Part shown: positions 17,520-25,612 of the stretch, piece after piece
Numbering within the stretch: position 1 is the stretch's first letter
Layout of the letters: every line of letters starts with the position of its first letter
Assembly: GCA_910577165.1 (NCBI GenBank)
Contig: CAJTLX010000022.1
Coordinates: 1-47,233 of the forward strand
DNA: 47,233 nucleotides
Direction of reading: 5' to 3'
Source: an uncultured Lachnospiraceae bacterium
Lineage (GTDB): Bacteria > Bacillota > Clostridia > Lachnospirales > Lachnospiraceae
The notes under the pieces: generated by a model
Seen by the model: the letters and a program-made list of their open reading frames with translations, nothing else
Databases searched by the model: none
Told to the model about the DNA's origin: nothing
Position numbers and translations under genes: made by a program

Positions 17520-18350
17520 TTAGAATACCTCCCCCAATTCCCTGTTAAATACCACCTGCTGCATAAGCAAAAATGTGGTTTTCTTTAATTCCTGCATGAA
17601 ATAACGGTTCTCCTTCTCTTCGCTTGTATTATAATTGGAGCTGATATACTCTATCATTCTCCCGTAGGTCGCAGCCAGTTGAAATTCTTCCGAATGCGGA
17701 ATTACCCCGATAGAATCATTTTGGAACCCGAACTCGGAAACGATTTTTGTCAGATTGATCGCACTTTTTTTCTGGTAATCACTGATAATAAAGAAGGCTT
17801 TCGGAAGCAAAGACGAATAATTCTGAAAAAAACTCTGGATTTCATCCATATCCTGCCGAAGCAGTACCACCACTACATCTGCGTCCTCCAAAATCACTTT
17901 GGAGCTGATCGTATTTTCTCTGTTTGTATCGATGAAAGCAATTTCCTGGTATCTTTGCAGGTGCGGCAGCAGGTTAAAATGAAACTGGTAATCATAGAGA
18001 TCTGCATTTTTTGTAAACTGCGGAACGTAGTACAATCCCCTTTCCAACAATTCAATGATCGGATATTTTTCAAAACAATTTCCCATTTCACAGAAACTGC
18101 CCGCAAAATTTGGAAGATAATCCGCACAGGATAAATTCCCATACGCCGAATCTCCATACGCAGTCACCGTCTCCGATACACAGTAAGGCCATTTGCGCGG
18201 AAAAAGATATCTTTGTACTCCATTCTCATTATAGTGGTTTTCAAATAGCGTGATCTTAAATGGGTATGCCAGCACAGCTGTCAGGCCGATCGCCGTCAAA
18301 GCACATGTCACTCCGCTTTTTCTGCAATTCCCCCAGTAAGCGACTTTCAC
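17520..18350 (-). CDS. Degenerate ParA/CpaE-like protein 1, first gene of the Tad-like operon
   Basis: A 276-residue protein. KVAYWGNCRKSGVTCALTAI is a rudimentary deviant Walker A; the invariant second Lys is missing. IAFIDTNRENTISSKVILED and ADVVVVLLRQDMDEI match the switch and later strands of CpaE/TadZ proteins. Start: GTG at 18350 with AAGGAG 7 nt upstream; the longer frame to 18371 lacks a better site. It is the first gene after the promoter at 18425-18453, with a leader of about 68 nt. It likely acts in placing or assembling the secretion machine; this is inference from context. Confidence 0.6.
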   Translation of the reverse strand: MKVAYWGNCRKSGVTCALTAIGLTAVLAYPFKITLFENHYNENGVQRYLFPRKWPYCVSETVTAYGDSAYGNLSCADYLPNFAGSFCEMGNCFEKYPIIELLERGLYYVPQFTKNADLYDYQFHFNLLPHLQRYQEIAFIDTNRENTISSKVILEDADVVVVLLRQDMDEIQSFFQNYSSLLPKAFFIISDYQKKSAINLTKIVSEFGFQNDSIGVIPHSEEFQLAATYGRMIEYISSNYNTSEEKENRYFMQELKKTTFLLMQQVVFNRELGEVF

Positions 18351-18424
18351 AAGTCCTCTCCTTCCCGGCATGCGGCAGCAGAAATGCTGTGACGTTTTGA
18401 AATCAGATAATTAAGACAATTATT

Positions 18425-18453
18425 ATTTTATTTGATAAACGAGAATTTGTAAA
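18425..18453 (-). promoter_or_regulatory. Main promoter of the Tad-like operon
   Basis: TTTACA, a 17-bp spacer and TAAAAT on the minus strand, just upstream of the first Tad-like gene. Confidence 0.75.
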
Positions 18454-18532
18454 GAGAAATTTGTTTGTCGTTTTTCACAGACTTTTCATAAATTTTTGTT
18501 AAAAATAGATAATGTTAAATCCTGTAAATTTT

Positions 18533-18605
18533 AAAAAAAACTGCGGATCTAAGCAGGATTCCTTCTTGTTTTAAAAAAGATTAGTACTTATATCCACAGT
18601 TTTTT
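18533..18605 (-). terminator. Likely terminator of the ArsR-type gene
   Basis: On the minus strand AAAAAACTGTGGAT pairs with ATCCGCAGTTTTTT (one G-U pair) and is followed by a run of eight U. The loop is long (about 43 nt), so efficiency is uncertain. It would insulate the Tad-like operon from the regulator gene. Confidence 0.5.
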
Positions 18606-18631
18606 GATTTTCTATAAAATGTTAAATTTTT

Positions 18632-19558
18632 CTATTCTTTGTAAAATAGTGTCAGTTTGATATCCTGCGGATAATCGCCAAAGCAACTCCCAAACAGATT
18701 GACTCCTCCGGAACGAAGAGCGTCCTCCTTGATCCCAATCCGTATGGAAATATATTCATTCTCTGAAAGTTCATAGTCGGAAAGACAGTACTCGGCGACT
18801 TTTTTTCCGTCAAGAAAAGTTCCCTCCGGTGTGAAAGACCAGGTTTTTAACAGGCCATACTGCGTATTTTTATCCGGCCACCAGCCAGGATTTAATTTTC
18901 CCCTTCGACCGCCAAAATCACTTGGACAAAAGAAAGTTCCCGCATCCCTGCCATTCATCCACACCGTGATATCTGAAGGCCAATCAAGATTAAATTCATG
19001 ATCTTCCGAGCAGACTTCAAAGGAAAGTTCCGCGCGATCCTCCTTTACCCGCTTGAGTACATGGTTTGGAAAACGGTATTCCACATATCCCTTTCCAAAC
19101 CATAAAAGTTTTGCATTTACGCGCTCCGGATGATAAAAGCAGCGCGGCTCATCCTCCTCGCCGATAGGTCCTCTCTCCCCGACCAGACCGCAAGTTGGCT
19201 CCACATAATAATCCACAAAATTTCCGATTGGCATATGAATCACTTCCGTGCGCTCGCTGATATCGTAAGCGGTGACCAAATCCAGTTCCGCCCGTTCCAC
19301 TACCTTGCTGCACAGTTTCATCGATCCGCGAATCCCTGGCTGAAGCGTTGTCTTTATCAAATTCGCCGCCTCAAGCACACGGATATGCGATGCTGCGGAG
19401 GATGGAGGAATGGAAAGTGCCTCCGCAATCTCATTGATATTTAATTCTCTCCCGCAAAGAAGCTTTAGAATATCGAGGCGTGTATCCACCGATAACGCCT
19501 TGCCGAGCAATATCAGCTGCTTTGTATCATCCAGCCGCAATTTCACTGACGATTTCAT
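18632..19558 (-). CDS. ArsR/SmtB-family regulator with large C-terminal domain
   Basis: A 308-residue protein. Residues about 15-80 form a winged helix (ALSVDTRLDILKLLCG, INEIAEALSIPPSSAASHIR). The remaining 220 residues are beta-rich with many Trp and Gly (DITVWMNGRDAGTFFCPSD, PGWWPDKNTQYGLL) and look like a carbohydrate- or ligand-binding sandwich; no metal-binding Cys pair of the classic ArsR type is clear. The ATG at 19558 has GGGGGG 7 nt upstream. A perfect inverted repeat just before the gene is a candidate operator. It could sense a sugar, but its ligand and targets are not shown by the sequence. Confidence 0.75.
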   Translation of the reverse strand: MKSSVKLRLDDTKQLILLGKALSVDTRLDILKLLCGRELNINEIAEALSIPPSSAASHIRVLEAANLIKTTLQPGIRGSMKLCSKVVERAELDLVTAYDISERTEVIHMPIGNFVDYYVEPTCGLVGERGPIGEEDEPRCFYHPERVNAKLLWFGKGYVEYRFPNHVLKRVKEDRAELSFEVCSEDHEFNLDWPSDITVWMNGRDAGTFFCPSDFGGRRGKLNPGWWPDKNTQYGLLKTWSFTPEGTFLDGKKVAEYCLSDYELSENEYISIRIGIKEDALRSGGVNLFGSCFGDYPQDIKLTLFYKE

Positions 19559-19600
19559 TTTTATCCCCCCTGCGTGTTCTGCACGCGTACCAATCAATAG

Positions 19601-19623
19601 TTTGAAAGTGCATTTCTTTCAAA
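19601..19623. promoter_or_regulatory. Candidate operator: TTTGAAAG-N7-CTTTCAAA
   Basis: A perfect 8-bp inverted repeat 43 bp upstream of the ArsR-type start. ArsR-family proteins bind as dimers to such palindromes and often repress their own gene. A second short palindrome (GCGTG-N5-CACGC) lies between it and the start codon. Confidence 0.55.
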
Positions 19624-19718
19624 TTTTCCTTTCGCACTGCACCTTAACATATATTCGATATTTTTCTATTTTTTTCTTAACTTTTACTTACCTTTTCCTT
19701 ACATTTTTCTCCTCCGTC

Positions 19719-19747
19719 TTGCAGTGTGCAAGAAAACATGATATGAT
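19719..19747 (+). promoter_or_regulatory. Promoter of the YdcF-family gene
   Basis: TTGCAG, a 17-bp spacer and TATGAT, 30 bp before the start codon. Confidence 0.7.
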
Positions 19748-19776
19748 CGAAATATTCAGAAGAAACGGAGATTTGT

Positions 19777-20538
19777 ATGATAAAATCGACTCTTACTCTT
19801 TTAAATTCAGCCAGCGTCTTATCGCTTATATATTTTATCCTTATCGCGCTTTACTCCGGTATAAGAACTTCCTTTTTATGGTTCTGGCCGGTTTTAGCAG
19901 TATGCTGCGGCGTAGCATCCTTTTTGCTGAGGTATACAAATTTACATCGCACCGCGATGCCGTGGCGCATCCTTACCCCCACTCTTCTTATTGGGATATG
20001 GACAGTCTTTCTTATTCTTTTTATCACGGAATGCGCTATCCTGTACACCGCCACAAAGGAGCCGGAAGAAAACGTGGAATATATGATTGTACTCGGTGCG
20101 CAGGTGCGCGGGGACAAGCCATCACTCTCCTTGCAGGCGAGGATCGATACTGCGGCAGAGTACCTTGCTGCTCACCCGCAAGTAAAAGTGATCTGCTCCG
20201 GCGGGAAGGGCAGAGGGGAAAATAAATCGGAGGCCGCCGCAATAAGAGATGGGCTGCTCCTCCTTGGAATTGATCCGGCGAGAATTCAGATGGAGGATAC
20301 CTCGACCAACACCGTGGAAAATTTGCGCTTCTGCCGAGAACTCCTGCCCACTCCCTGTCCACCCGTCCTTATTGTGACAAACGATTTCCATTGCAAACGC
20401 GCGGGGCTTATCGCAAAAAAATGCGGCTACATGGACAGTTCCACCCTTTCTGCTGGGCAATTTCTGCTCACAACGCCGCATTACTTCCTACGGGAATTTT
20501 TCGCGCTCCTCAAAGATTTTCTGATTGGAAACCTATAG
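19777..20538 (+). CDS. YdcF/SanA-family (DUF218) membrane protein
   Basis: A 253-residue protein with three to four N-terminal membrane helices (about 10-30, 33-52, 66-90) and a C-terminal DUF218 domain. The domain shows the family marks MIVLGAQVRGDKPSL, VICSGGKGRGENKSEAAAI, EDTSTNTVENLRF and LIVTNDFHCKRA. The family is thought to act in envelope or cell-wall precursor metabolism, but the reaction is not settled. CGGAG is 6-7 nt before the ATG. It converges on exonuclease III with 10 bp between stops and no clear terminator. Confidence 0.85.
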   Translation: MIKSTLTLLNSASVLSLIYFILIALYSGIRTSFLWFWPVLAVCCGVASFLLRYTNLHRTAMPWRILTPTLLIGIWTVFLILFITECAILYTATKEPEENVEYMIVLGAQVRGDKPSLSLQARIDTAAEYLAAHPQVKVICSGGKGRGENKSEAAAIRDGLLLLGIDPARIQMEDTSTNTVENLRFCRELLPTPCPPVLIVTNDFHCKRAGLIAKKCGYMDSSTLSAGQFLLTTPHYFLREFFALLKDFLIGNL

Positions 20539-20548
20539 TTATTATCCT

Positions 20549-21310
20549 TTACCGCGCGATGATTAACTCCACAGGGCAGTGATCTGAACCCATGATCTTG
20601 TCATGGATATCCGCAGAAACTAACTCCCCTTCCAGTTCCCTTGAAGCCAGAAAATAATCGATGCGCCATCCCATATTTTTCTCGCGGGCATGAAACATAT
20701 ACGACCACCATGAATAACGCTCTTTTTCTTCCGGGTGAAAATAGCGGAAAGTGTCAAGAAATCCACTCTTTAACAGTTCGGTCATCTTGCCGCGCTCCTC
20801 GTTTGTAAATCCAGAGTTTCCCACATTGGTTTTTGGATTTTTCAAGTCGATCTCCTGGTGCGCGACATTCATATCGCCGCAGACAATCACCGGCTTTTTT
20901 TCTCGCAGTCCGTTTAAATAATTTCGGAATGCATCTTCCCACTGCACGCGGTAGGAAAGTCTGGTCAACTCCCTCTGTGAATTTGGCGTGTAGACCGTCA
21001 CGACATAATAAGGCGCAAACTCTGCCGCAATCACACGCCCCTCCCTGTCGTGTTCCTCCACGCCGATCCCATAGGTTACATTCTCCGGCTCCTCTCTCAT
21101 AAAAATAGCCGTCCCGGAATATCCTTTTTTCTGCGCATAATTCCAGAATGCATGGTAGCCCTCTGGTTTCCAGTCCAATTGTCCTTCTGAAAGTTTTGTT
21201 TCCTGTAAGCAGAACACATCAGCGTTCACTTTTTGAAAAAATTCTTCAAAACCCTTTCCCATACAGGCGCGCAGCCCATTCACATTCCATGATATCAGTT
21301 TTTTTGCCAA
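20549..21310 (-). CDS. xth: Exodeoxyribonuclease III (AP endonuclease)
   Basis: A 253-residue base-excision repair enzyme of the EEP fold. Motifs are LISWNVNGLRA, FCLQETKLSEGQ with the metal-binding Glu, CGDMNVAH, and GSDHCPVEL with the catalytic Asp-His. The length matches the family. The start is TTG at 21310, because GGAGG lies 8 nt upstream and the protein then begins at the conserved first strand; the ATGs at 21334/21331 have no ribosome site. It has its own promoter. Confidence 0.92.
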   Translation of the reverse strand: MAKKLISWNVNGLRACMGKGFEEFFQKVNADVFCLQETKLSEGQLDWKPEGYHAFWNYAQKKGYSGTAIFMREEPENVTYGIGVEEHDREGRVIAAEFAPYYVVTVYTPNSQRELTRLSYRVQWEDAFRNYLNGLREKKPVIVCGDMNVAHQEIDLKNPKTNVGNSGFTNEERGKMTELLKSGFLDTFRYFHPEEKERYSWWSYMFHAREKNMGWRIDYFLASRELEGELVSADIHDKIMGSDHCPVELIIAR

Positions 21311-21368
21311 TCTCTTTTCCTCCAAATCCATCACACGATAGATGTTATCTCAATGCTTCTATAATTTT

Positions 21369-21396
21369 ATTATAGCAAAAACCACTGGAAAAGCAA
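21369..21396 (-). promoter_or_regulatory. Promoter of the exonuclease III gene
   Basis: TTGCTT, a 16-bp spacer and TATAAT on the minus strand, about 60 bp before the start. Confidence 0.6.
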
Positions 21397-21399
21397 CTT

Positions 21400-22713
21400 T
21401 TATTTTAATGCCTCCTCCTGTAGCTTGTCAAAAGAAGCCATACACTCCTCCACCGTGGCACCATTTAAAAGTTCGCGCACAATCAGGCAGGTATTTCCCC
21501 ACTGTTCCACTTTCATCCCGGCATTCGAGCCAAGAACATAGATCCCCTCCTCAATCCGGTCATTAAGAGGCTTTAAGGCAGCAACACAATCCACTTTTAC
21601 ATTTTTTGAGGGTGAGATCACCCGATTAGTTTCCGAATAGACTTTAAGTGCTTCATCCGAAGTAATAATATCTAAGACGCGCATCGCATCTTCTGCGTGT
21701 TCTGCATCCACTCCAATACCAAATCCAGTCATTGGCATAACGGGCATCTGTCCTAAACTGCTTGGAAATCCAATCACCTGCATTTCGAAATCCGTTTCTC
21801 CATAGGCGGTCTTTGTATTTGCCGCTCCCCAGTAAGCCATGACAATCGGAGTTTTCCCCGCCAGAAAATCCGGGCCTTCCGCCTCGATCGCCTCACTGAC
21901 TATCGCTTTTTTTGCATTGATATAGCCACAGTCGATCATCTCTTTTAAAAATTCAAAACCGGGGCGCAGGTAATCGCTGTATTTTGCCTCCCCCGAATTT
22001 AGTGCGGCAATTTCTGCCTCTGTATTCCCACCATTATACAGATCCGCATAACCTAAGGCAAATACAAAATTTTCCAGCCACCAGCGATTTGCACCAACGG
22101 GCGTTTCAATTCCATTTTCCTTAAATACATGGCAGCATTCCAGAAACTCTTCCGGTGTTTTTGGTAATTCCAAATTGTACTGCTTAAACAGATCCACATT
22201 GACAAACAGACCGTAAACAACAACTTCCTGTGGAATTGCCACAAGCTTGCCGTCCACAGTGTTTGCCACCCGGATAATCTCCCGCAGATTCTTCGCGCTT
22301 TCAAGCCCGGACAGATCCATAAGTTTTCCCTCCGCGCCAAGGGTCATCAACGTATCGGGATTTAACAGGTACATATCATCCATATTATTGCGCACTCGCT
22401 CCAAAGTAACATCATCGTAAGTCTTATCCTGGTATGTTTCCGCTGTGTAAGTGGAGTAGGCGACCGTTACGCCAAGCTCTTTCTCCGCCATCATTATGGT
22501 TAGATCCGAGGCACTTCTTGCCACATTTTTTGCATTGGGTTCAATCTTTTCCATTGGGCTAAACAAATTGACTATCCGTTCTTCCCCCCTTTCCTCGGAG
22601 AGCAAATTTTTTGTTTTTGCATTCTCCCCGCAGGAAAGAAAAGTCAGTGCCATCATTGCTGTCAGGCAGAACACTATCTTATTACATTTTTCCCCAATTT
22701 CACTTTTTTTCAT
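21400..22713 (-). CDS. Solute-binding lipoprotein (family 1 type), orphan
   Basis: A 437-residue extracellular binding protein. The signal peptide ends in a lipobox (LTFLSC), so it is anchored to the membrane surface through that Cys. The body has the periplasmic-binding-protein pattern of sugar ABC systems (LELPKTPEEFLECCHVFKE, FLAGKTPIVMAYWGAAN, PVMPMTGFGIGVD). There are no permease or ATPase genes nearby. Instead it follows a hybrid sensor kinase by 10 nt, so the two are cotranscribed. It could present a ligand to the kinase rather than feed a transporter. The ATG at 22713 (AAGGA upstream) is preferred over 22731. Confidence 0.8.
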   Translation of the reverse strand: MKKSEIGEKCNKIVFCLTAMMALTFLSCGENAKTKNLLSEERGEERIVNLFSPMEKIEPNAKNVARSASDLTIMMAEKELGVTVAYSTYTAETYQDKTYDDVTLERVRNNMDDMYLLNPDTLMTLGAEGKLMDLSGLESAKNLREIIRVANTVDGKLVAIPQEVVVYGLFVNVDLFKQYNLELPKTPEEFLECCHVFKENGIETPVGANRWWLENFVFALGYADLYNGGNTEAEIAALNSGEAKYSDYLRPGFEFLKEMIDCGYINAKKAIVSEAIEAEGPDFLAGKTPIVMAYWGAANTKTAYGETDFEMQVIGFPSSLGQMPVMPMTGFGIGVDAEHAEDAMRVLDIITSDEALKVYSETNRVISPSKNVKVDCVAALKPLNDRIEEGIYVLGSNAGMKVEQWGNTCLIVRELLNGATVEECMASFDKLQEEALK

Positions 22714-22723
22714 AAAATTCCTT

Positions 22724-25270
22724 TCATTCAATATATTGCTTTACTACCTTCTTTAACATCTCCATATCCAGAGGTTTTGCCACATGGGCATTCATTCCCG
22801 CATCAAGTGCTGCCTTCTCGTCCTCGGCAAAGGCATTTGCAGTCATTGCAATAATTGGGATCTTTCCTGCATCTTCTCTGGCTAGAGTACGGATGGCTCT
22901 TGATGCCTCATGTCCACTCATCACTGGCATTTGGACATCCATCAAGATCGCATCAAATTCGCCATTTTTCGATGATTGAAAACGCTCCACGGCCAGTTGA
23001 CCATTTTCCACAATCTCGCAGAATGCTCCCTCCATCTCCAAAAGTTCGATTAGGATCTCCGCGTTGATCTCATTGTCCTCCGCAGCAAGGAAATGCAACC
23101 CACTTAAACTGCTCTTCCCCTCCGGTTCTGTGCATTCTATGCGGTCAGGCTCTGCCCAGAGTTCAGTCACCTTTTCCTGAAAGGAGGAAGCGAAGAATGG
23201 TTTAGTCAGAACTGCCGTATGGTTTAACAGGAGTGCCGCATCAAGCCCCACTGCATCAAATTTTGCCAAAAAGAGAAGAGGAATCTTTGGAAGTTTCGTC
23301 CGCAGCTCTTTTGCCGCAAGAATACCGCAGTTTTCCCAATCCATCAATACAAGCTGACACTCCTTGCCATACTCTTCGATCTGTTCAAAAACTTCCTTTA
23401 CTTCTCTCGCTGCAAAAAATATGGCGGCTCCTTCCATAAGCACGCGAATATTTTTTTCGCTCTCCATATCCACCCCAAGGAAAAAAATATGGGTGATCCC
23501 CCGCTCTCTTAAAAACTTCCAGTCTATCTGTTCTTCTGGAATGCGCAGTTCTAGTTCCACCTTAAAAAGGGAACCTTTGTTCACCTCGCTGGATACCTCA
23601 ATGCTCCCGCCCATCAACTCCACAATGCTCTTGGTGATCGCCATGCCAAGTCCTGTTCCCTGAACTTTGTTCGTCGTGCTGTTTTCTGCTCTGGTAAATG
23701 CATCAAAGATTTTTTTTAAGTATTCCTTTGTCATGCCGTAGCCGTCATCTTCTACCTCAATCCGGATATGCTCATACTGACTGGAATGCTGTTTTAATCC
23801 AATAATACGAAGCCAAATATGACCATTCTCCGGTGTATATTTTACGGCGTTGGAGAGAAGGTTGATAAGAATCTGATTGATTCTTGTCTCGTCCCCGATC
23901 AGATACTCATGTCGAATTCCTGTCACTTCCAGGTTAAATTCCTGCCCCTTTGCCCTGGCCATCGGCTGGATAATTGCCTCCACAGAGGAAACAATATTAT
24001 TGAGCGCGAATTTTTCATAGTTGAGTACCACCTTTCCGCTCTCAATTTTGGACACATCCAAAATATCGTTGATTAGGCTGAGCAGATGTTGTCCGGAAGC
24101 CATAATCTTTTTTGTGTATTCCTGCACTTTAACAGGATTTTCTGCATCCTTGGCCAAAAGAGTGGTAAATCCTAATACTGCATTCATCGGTGTGCGAATA
24201 TCATGGGACATATTGGAGAGGAACATGGTCTTCGACTCACTTGCAATCTGAGCTGCTCTAAGTGCTTCTGACAATTGCTTGTTGTAAAGTTTGCGCTCCG
24301 CTTCACGCTCCTTACGGATTCGATCCTGCTGTTTCCAACTAAAATAGTACAGTGCAATACACAGAAAGAATGCAATTAACATCGAGGCAACCACAATAAA
24401 AATATTCTGATTGACGGTTTTACCCTCCCGCTGGATTGCTGTGATAGGGACATAACCCACCAAAAAGATGGTTCCGTCATTGACCGCCCACATATAATTT
24501 AATGCCCGCACTTTCTGAATATCGTGATAAAACAAAGCATTGCGCCCTTCCGCTAAGCATTTAGAAACTTCTTCCTGGATTTCCTTATCTAAGATATTAT
24601 TTGCGCGGTAAAAATCATTTAAATTTAAATGTCCCGCCTCACGCTGCCCCATCCCCTTAGGTTTTAGAACAAAACGCTCGCTCTCCGCATCCATAATATA
24701 GAGTGTTGCCTCTTTATTGTAGAATCCATGGGGGAGAGATTTGTCAATCGCATCGTAAATATACTCGGCATAGAGGGTCCCTATCTCTTCTCCTTCACGT
24801 ATTACCGGACATTTTATCGTGTAGGCCCACGCCCCCATATAATTGACATAGGATTTAGACACTGGCATCCCTGCAATCTTGCCGCCCGCAGAAAAATCAA
24901 GTCCCTCCTCAGTAAAATTTCCCCCATCGCTGGAAATCCCTTCCTCCTTTCCGGAGAGAATCAATGAAAGCTTCGCCATTGTTCGGTTTCTCTCGTAGGC
25001 GCGAATATAGTTCTGCGGATTGCTTTCCCTGGCAATTTCCTTTGCGATCAGCAGTTGAAACTCAACTTCACTCTGTAAGATTGCCTCGATGGTACACTGA
25101 ATCAAATCCAGACTTTCACTCACATTCTGTATGGCGGCTTCAGACATTTTTTTCGATATTTTCCTTGATACTGCTCCAACAACAACTGCCAAAATACAAA
25201 ATACCAGCAAGATGGAAAAAGGTAGAAATGCCCATCCTCCTTTCTTTTGTTTACCTTTTTTCTTCTTCAT
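22724..25270 (-). CDS. Hybrid histidine kinase with extracellular sensor domain
   Basis: An 848-residue membrane sensor. Order: membrane helix (about 13-35); extracellular Cache-like domain (36-285); second helix (289-311); dimerisation/phosphoacceptor domain with the His in SNMSHDIRTPMN (His 356); ATPase domain with LINLLSNAVKYTPENG, DDGYGMTKEYL and GTGLGMAITK; a receiver-like domain without clear acceptor residues (about 600-695); and an intact C-terminal receiver (AAEDNEINAEIL, acceptor Asp in ILMDVQMPVMSG). No DNA-binding output protein is nearby, so the phosphate must pass elsewhere or the receiver is regulatory. The start is the ATG at 25270, with GGAG 7 nt upstream. Confidence 0.9.
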   Translation of the reverse strand: MKKKKGKQKKGGWAFLPFSILLVFCILAVVVGAVSRKISKKMSEAAIQNVSESLDLIQCTIEAILQSEVEFQLLIAKEIARESNPQNYIRAYERNRTMAKLSLILSGKEEGISSDGGNFTEEGLDFSAGGKIAGMPVSKSYVNYMGAWAYTIKCPVIREGEEIGTLYAEYIYDAIDKSLPHGFYNKEATLYIMDAESERFVLKPKGMGQREAGHLNLNDFYRANNILDKEIQEEVSKCLAEGRNALFYHDIQKVRALNYMWAVNDGTIFLVGYVPITAIQREGKTVNQNIFIVVASMLIAFFLCIALYYFSWKQQDRIRKEREAERKLYNKQLSEALRAAQIASESKTMFLSNMSHDIRTPMNAVLGFTTLLAKDAENPVKVQEYTKKIMASGQHLLSLINDILDVSKIESGKVVLNYEKFALNNIVSSVEAIIQPMARAKGQEFNLEVTGIRHEYLIGDETRINQILINLLSNAVKYTPENGHIWLRIIGLKQHSSQYEHIRIEVEDDGYGMTKEYLKKIFDAFTRAENSTTNKVQGTGLGMAITKSIVELMGGSIEVSSEVNKGSLFKVELELRIPEEQIDWKFLRERGITHIFFLGVDMESEKNIRVLMEGAAIFFAAREVKEVFEQIEEYGKECQLVLMDWENCGILAAKELRTKLPKIPLLFLAKFDAVGLDAALLLNHTAVLTKPFFASSFQEKVTELWAEPDRIECTEPEGKSSLSGLHFLAAEDNEINAEILIELLEMEGAFCEIVENGQLAVERFQSSKNGEFDAILMDVQMPVMSGHEASRAIRTLAREDAGKIPIIAMTANAFAEDEKAALDAGMNAHVAKPLDMEMLKKVVKQYIE

Positions 25271-25432
25271 AGGCATTCTCCATTCCCGCCCTTAAAAACT
25301 GTCCCCTCTCCCATTCCTTTCTCCATCTCCTCCCTAATTTTATAATACTTATACTAATATACGACATAATTTCTGCGGTGTTGCTGCTTTATTTTATAAA
25401 AAACCTTGACTTTTTGTTTTTTCTCGGTACCA

Positions 25433-25461
25433 ATTATACAGGGAAGATATCCTTTTTGCAA
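25433..25461 (-). promoter_or_regulatory. Promoter of the kinase/binding-protein operon
   Basis: TTGCAA, a 17-bp spacer and TATAAT on the minus strand, giving a leader of about 155 nt before the kinase start. The leader (25271-25425) shows no known riboswitch. Confidence 0.75.
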
Positions 25462-25527
25462 TCCCTTTCTTTTTCTTTTGCTACAAGATAAGCTCTTTAG
25501 GTGGGGGAGAATGTCATGGCAACATAG

Positions 25528-25592
25528 GAAAAAGGACTGTACCCTCTAAAAGACGCAGACTTCTGCGCTCACAGCGGATTTCCAGTCCTCCT
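25528..25592 (-). terminator. Terminator after purB
   Basis: On the minus strand AGGACTG pairs with CAGTCCT, enclosing an inner hairpin (CGCAGA-N2-TCTGCG), and is followed by a T-run. It closes the aldo/keto reductase-purB unit. Confidence 0.6.
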
Positions 25593-25612
25593 TTATCTTG
25601 CCCCAATATTTT

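Noticed and set aside
14327..18350. A conjugation (type IV secretion) locus, suggested by the CpaF-type ATPase and the TraX-like gene elsewhere in the window
   Set aside because: There is no relaxase, coupling protein or VirB6/VirB8-like gene, and the TraX-like gene is 16 kb away in a different unit; Tad-like order fits better.
19410..20225. Plus-strand 271-codon frame
   Set aside because: It overlaps the well-supported ArsR-type gene (antisense) and the YdcF gene in another frame; its composition is that of a shadow frame.
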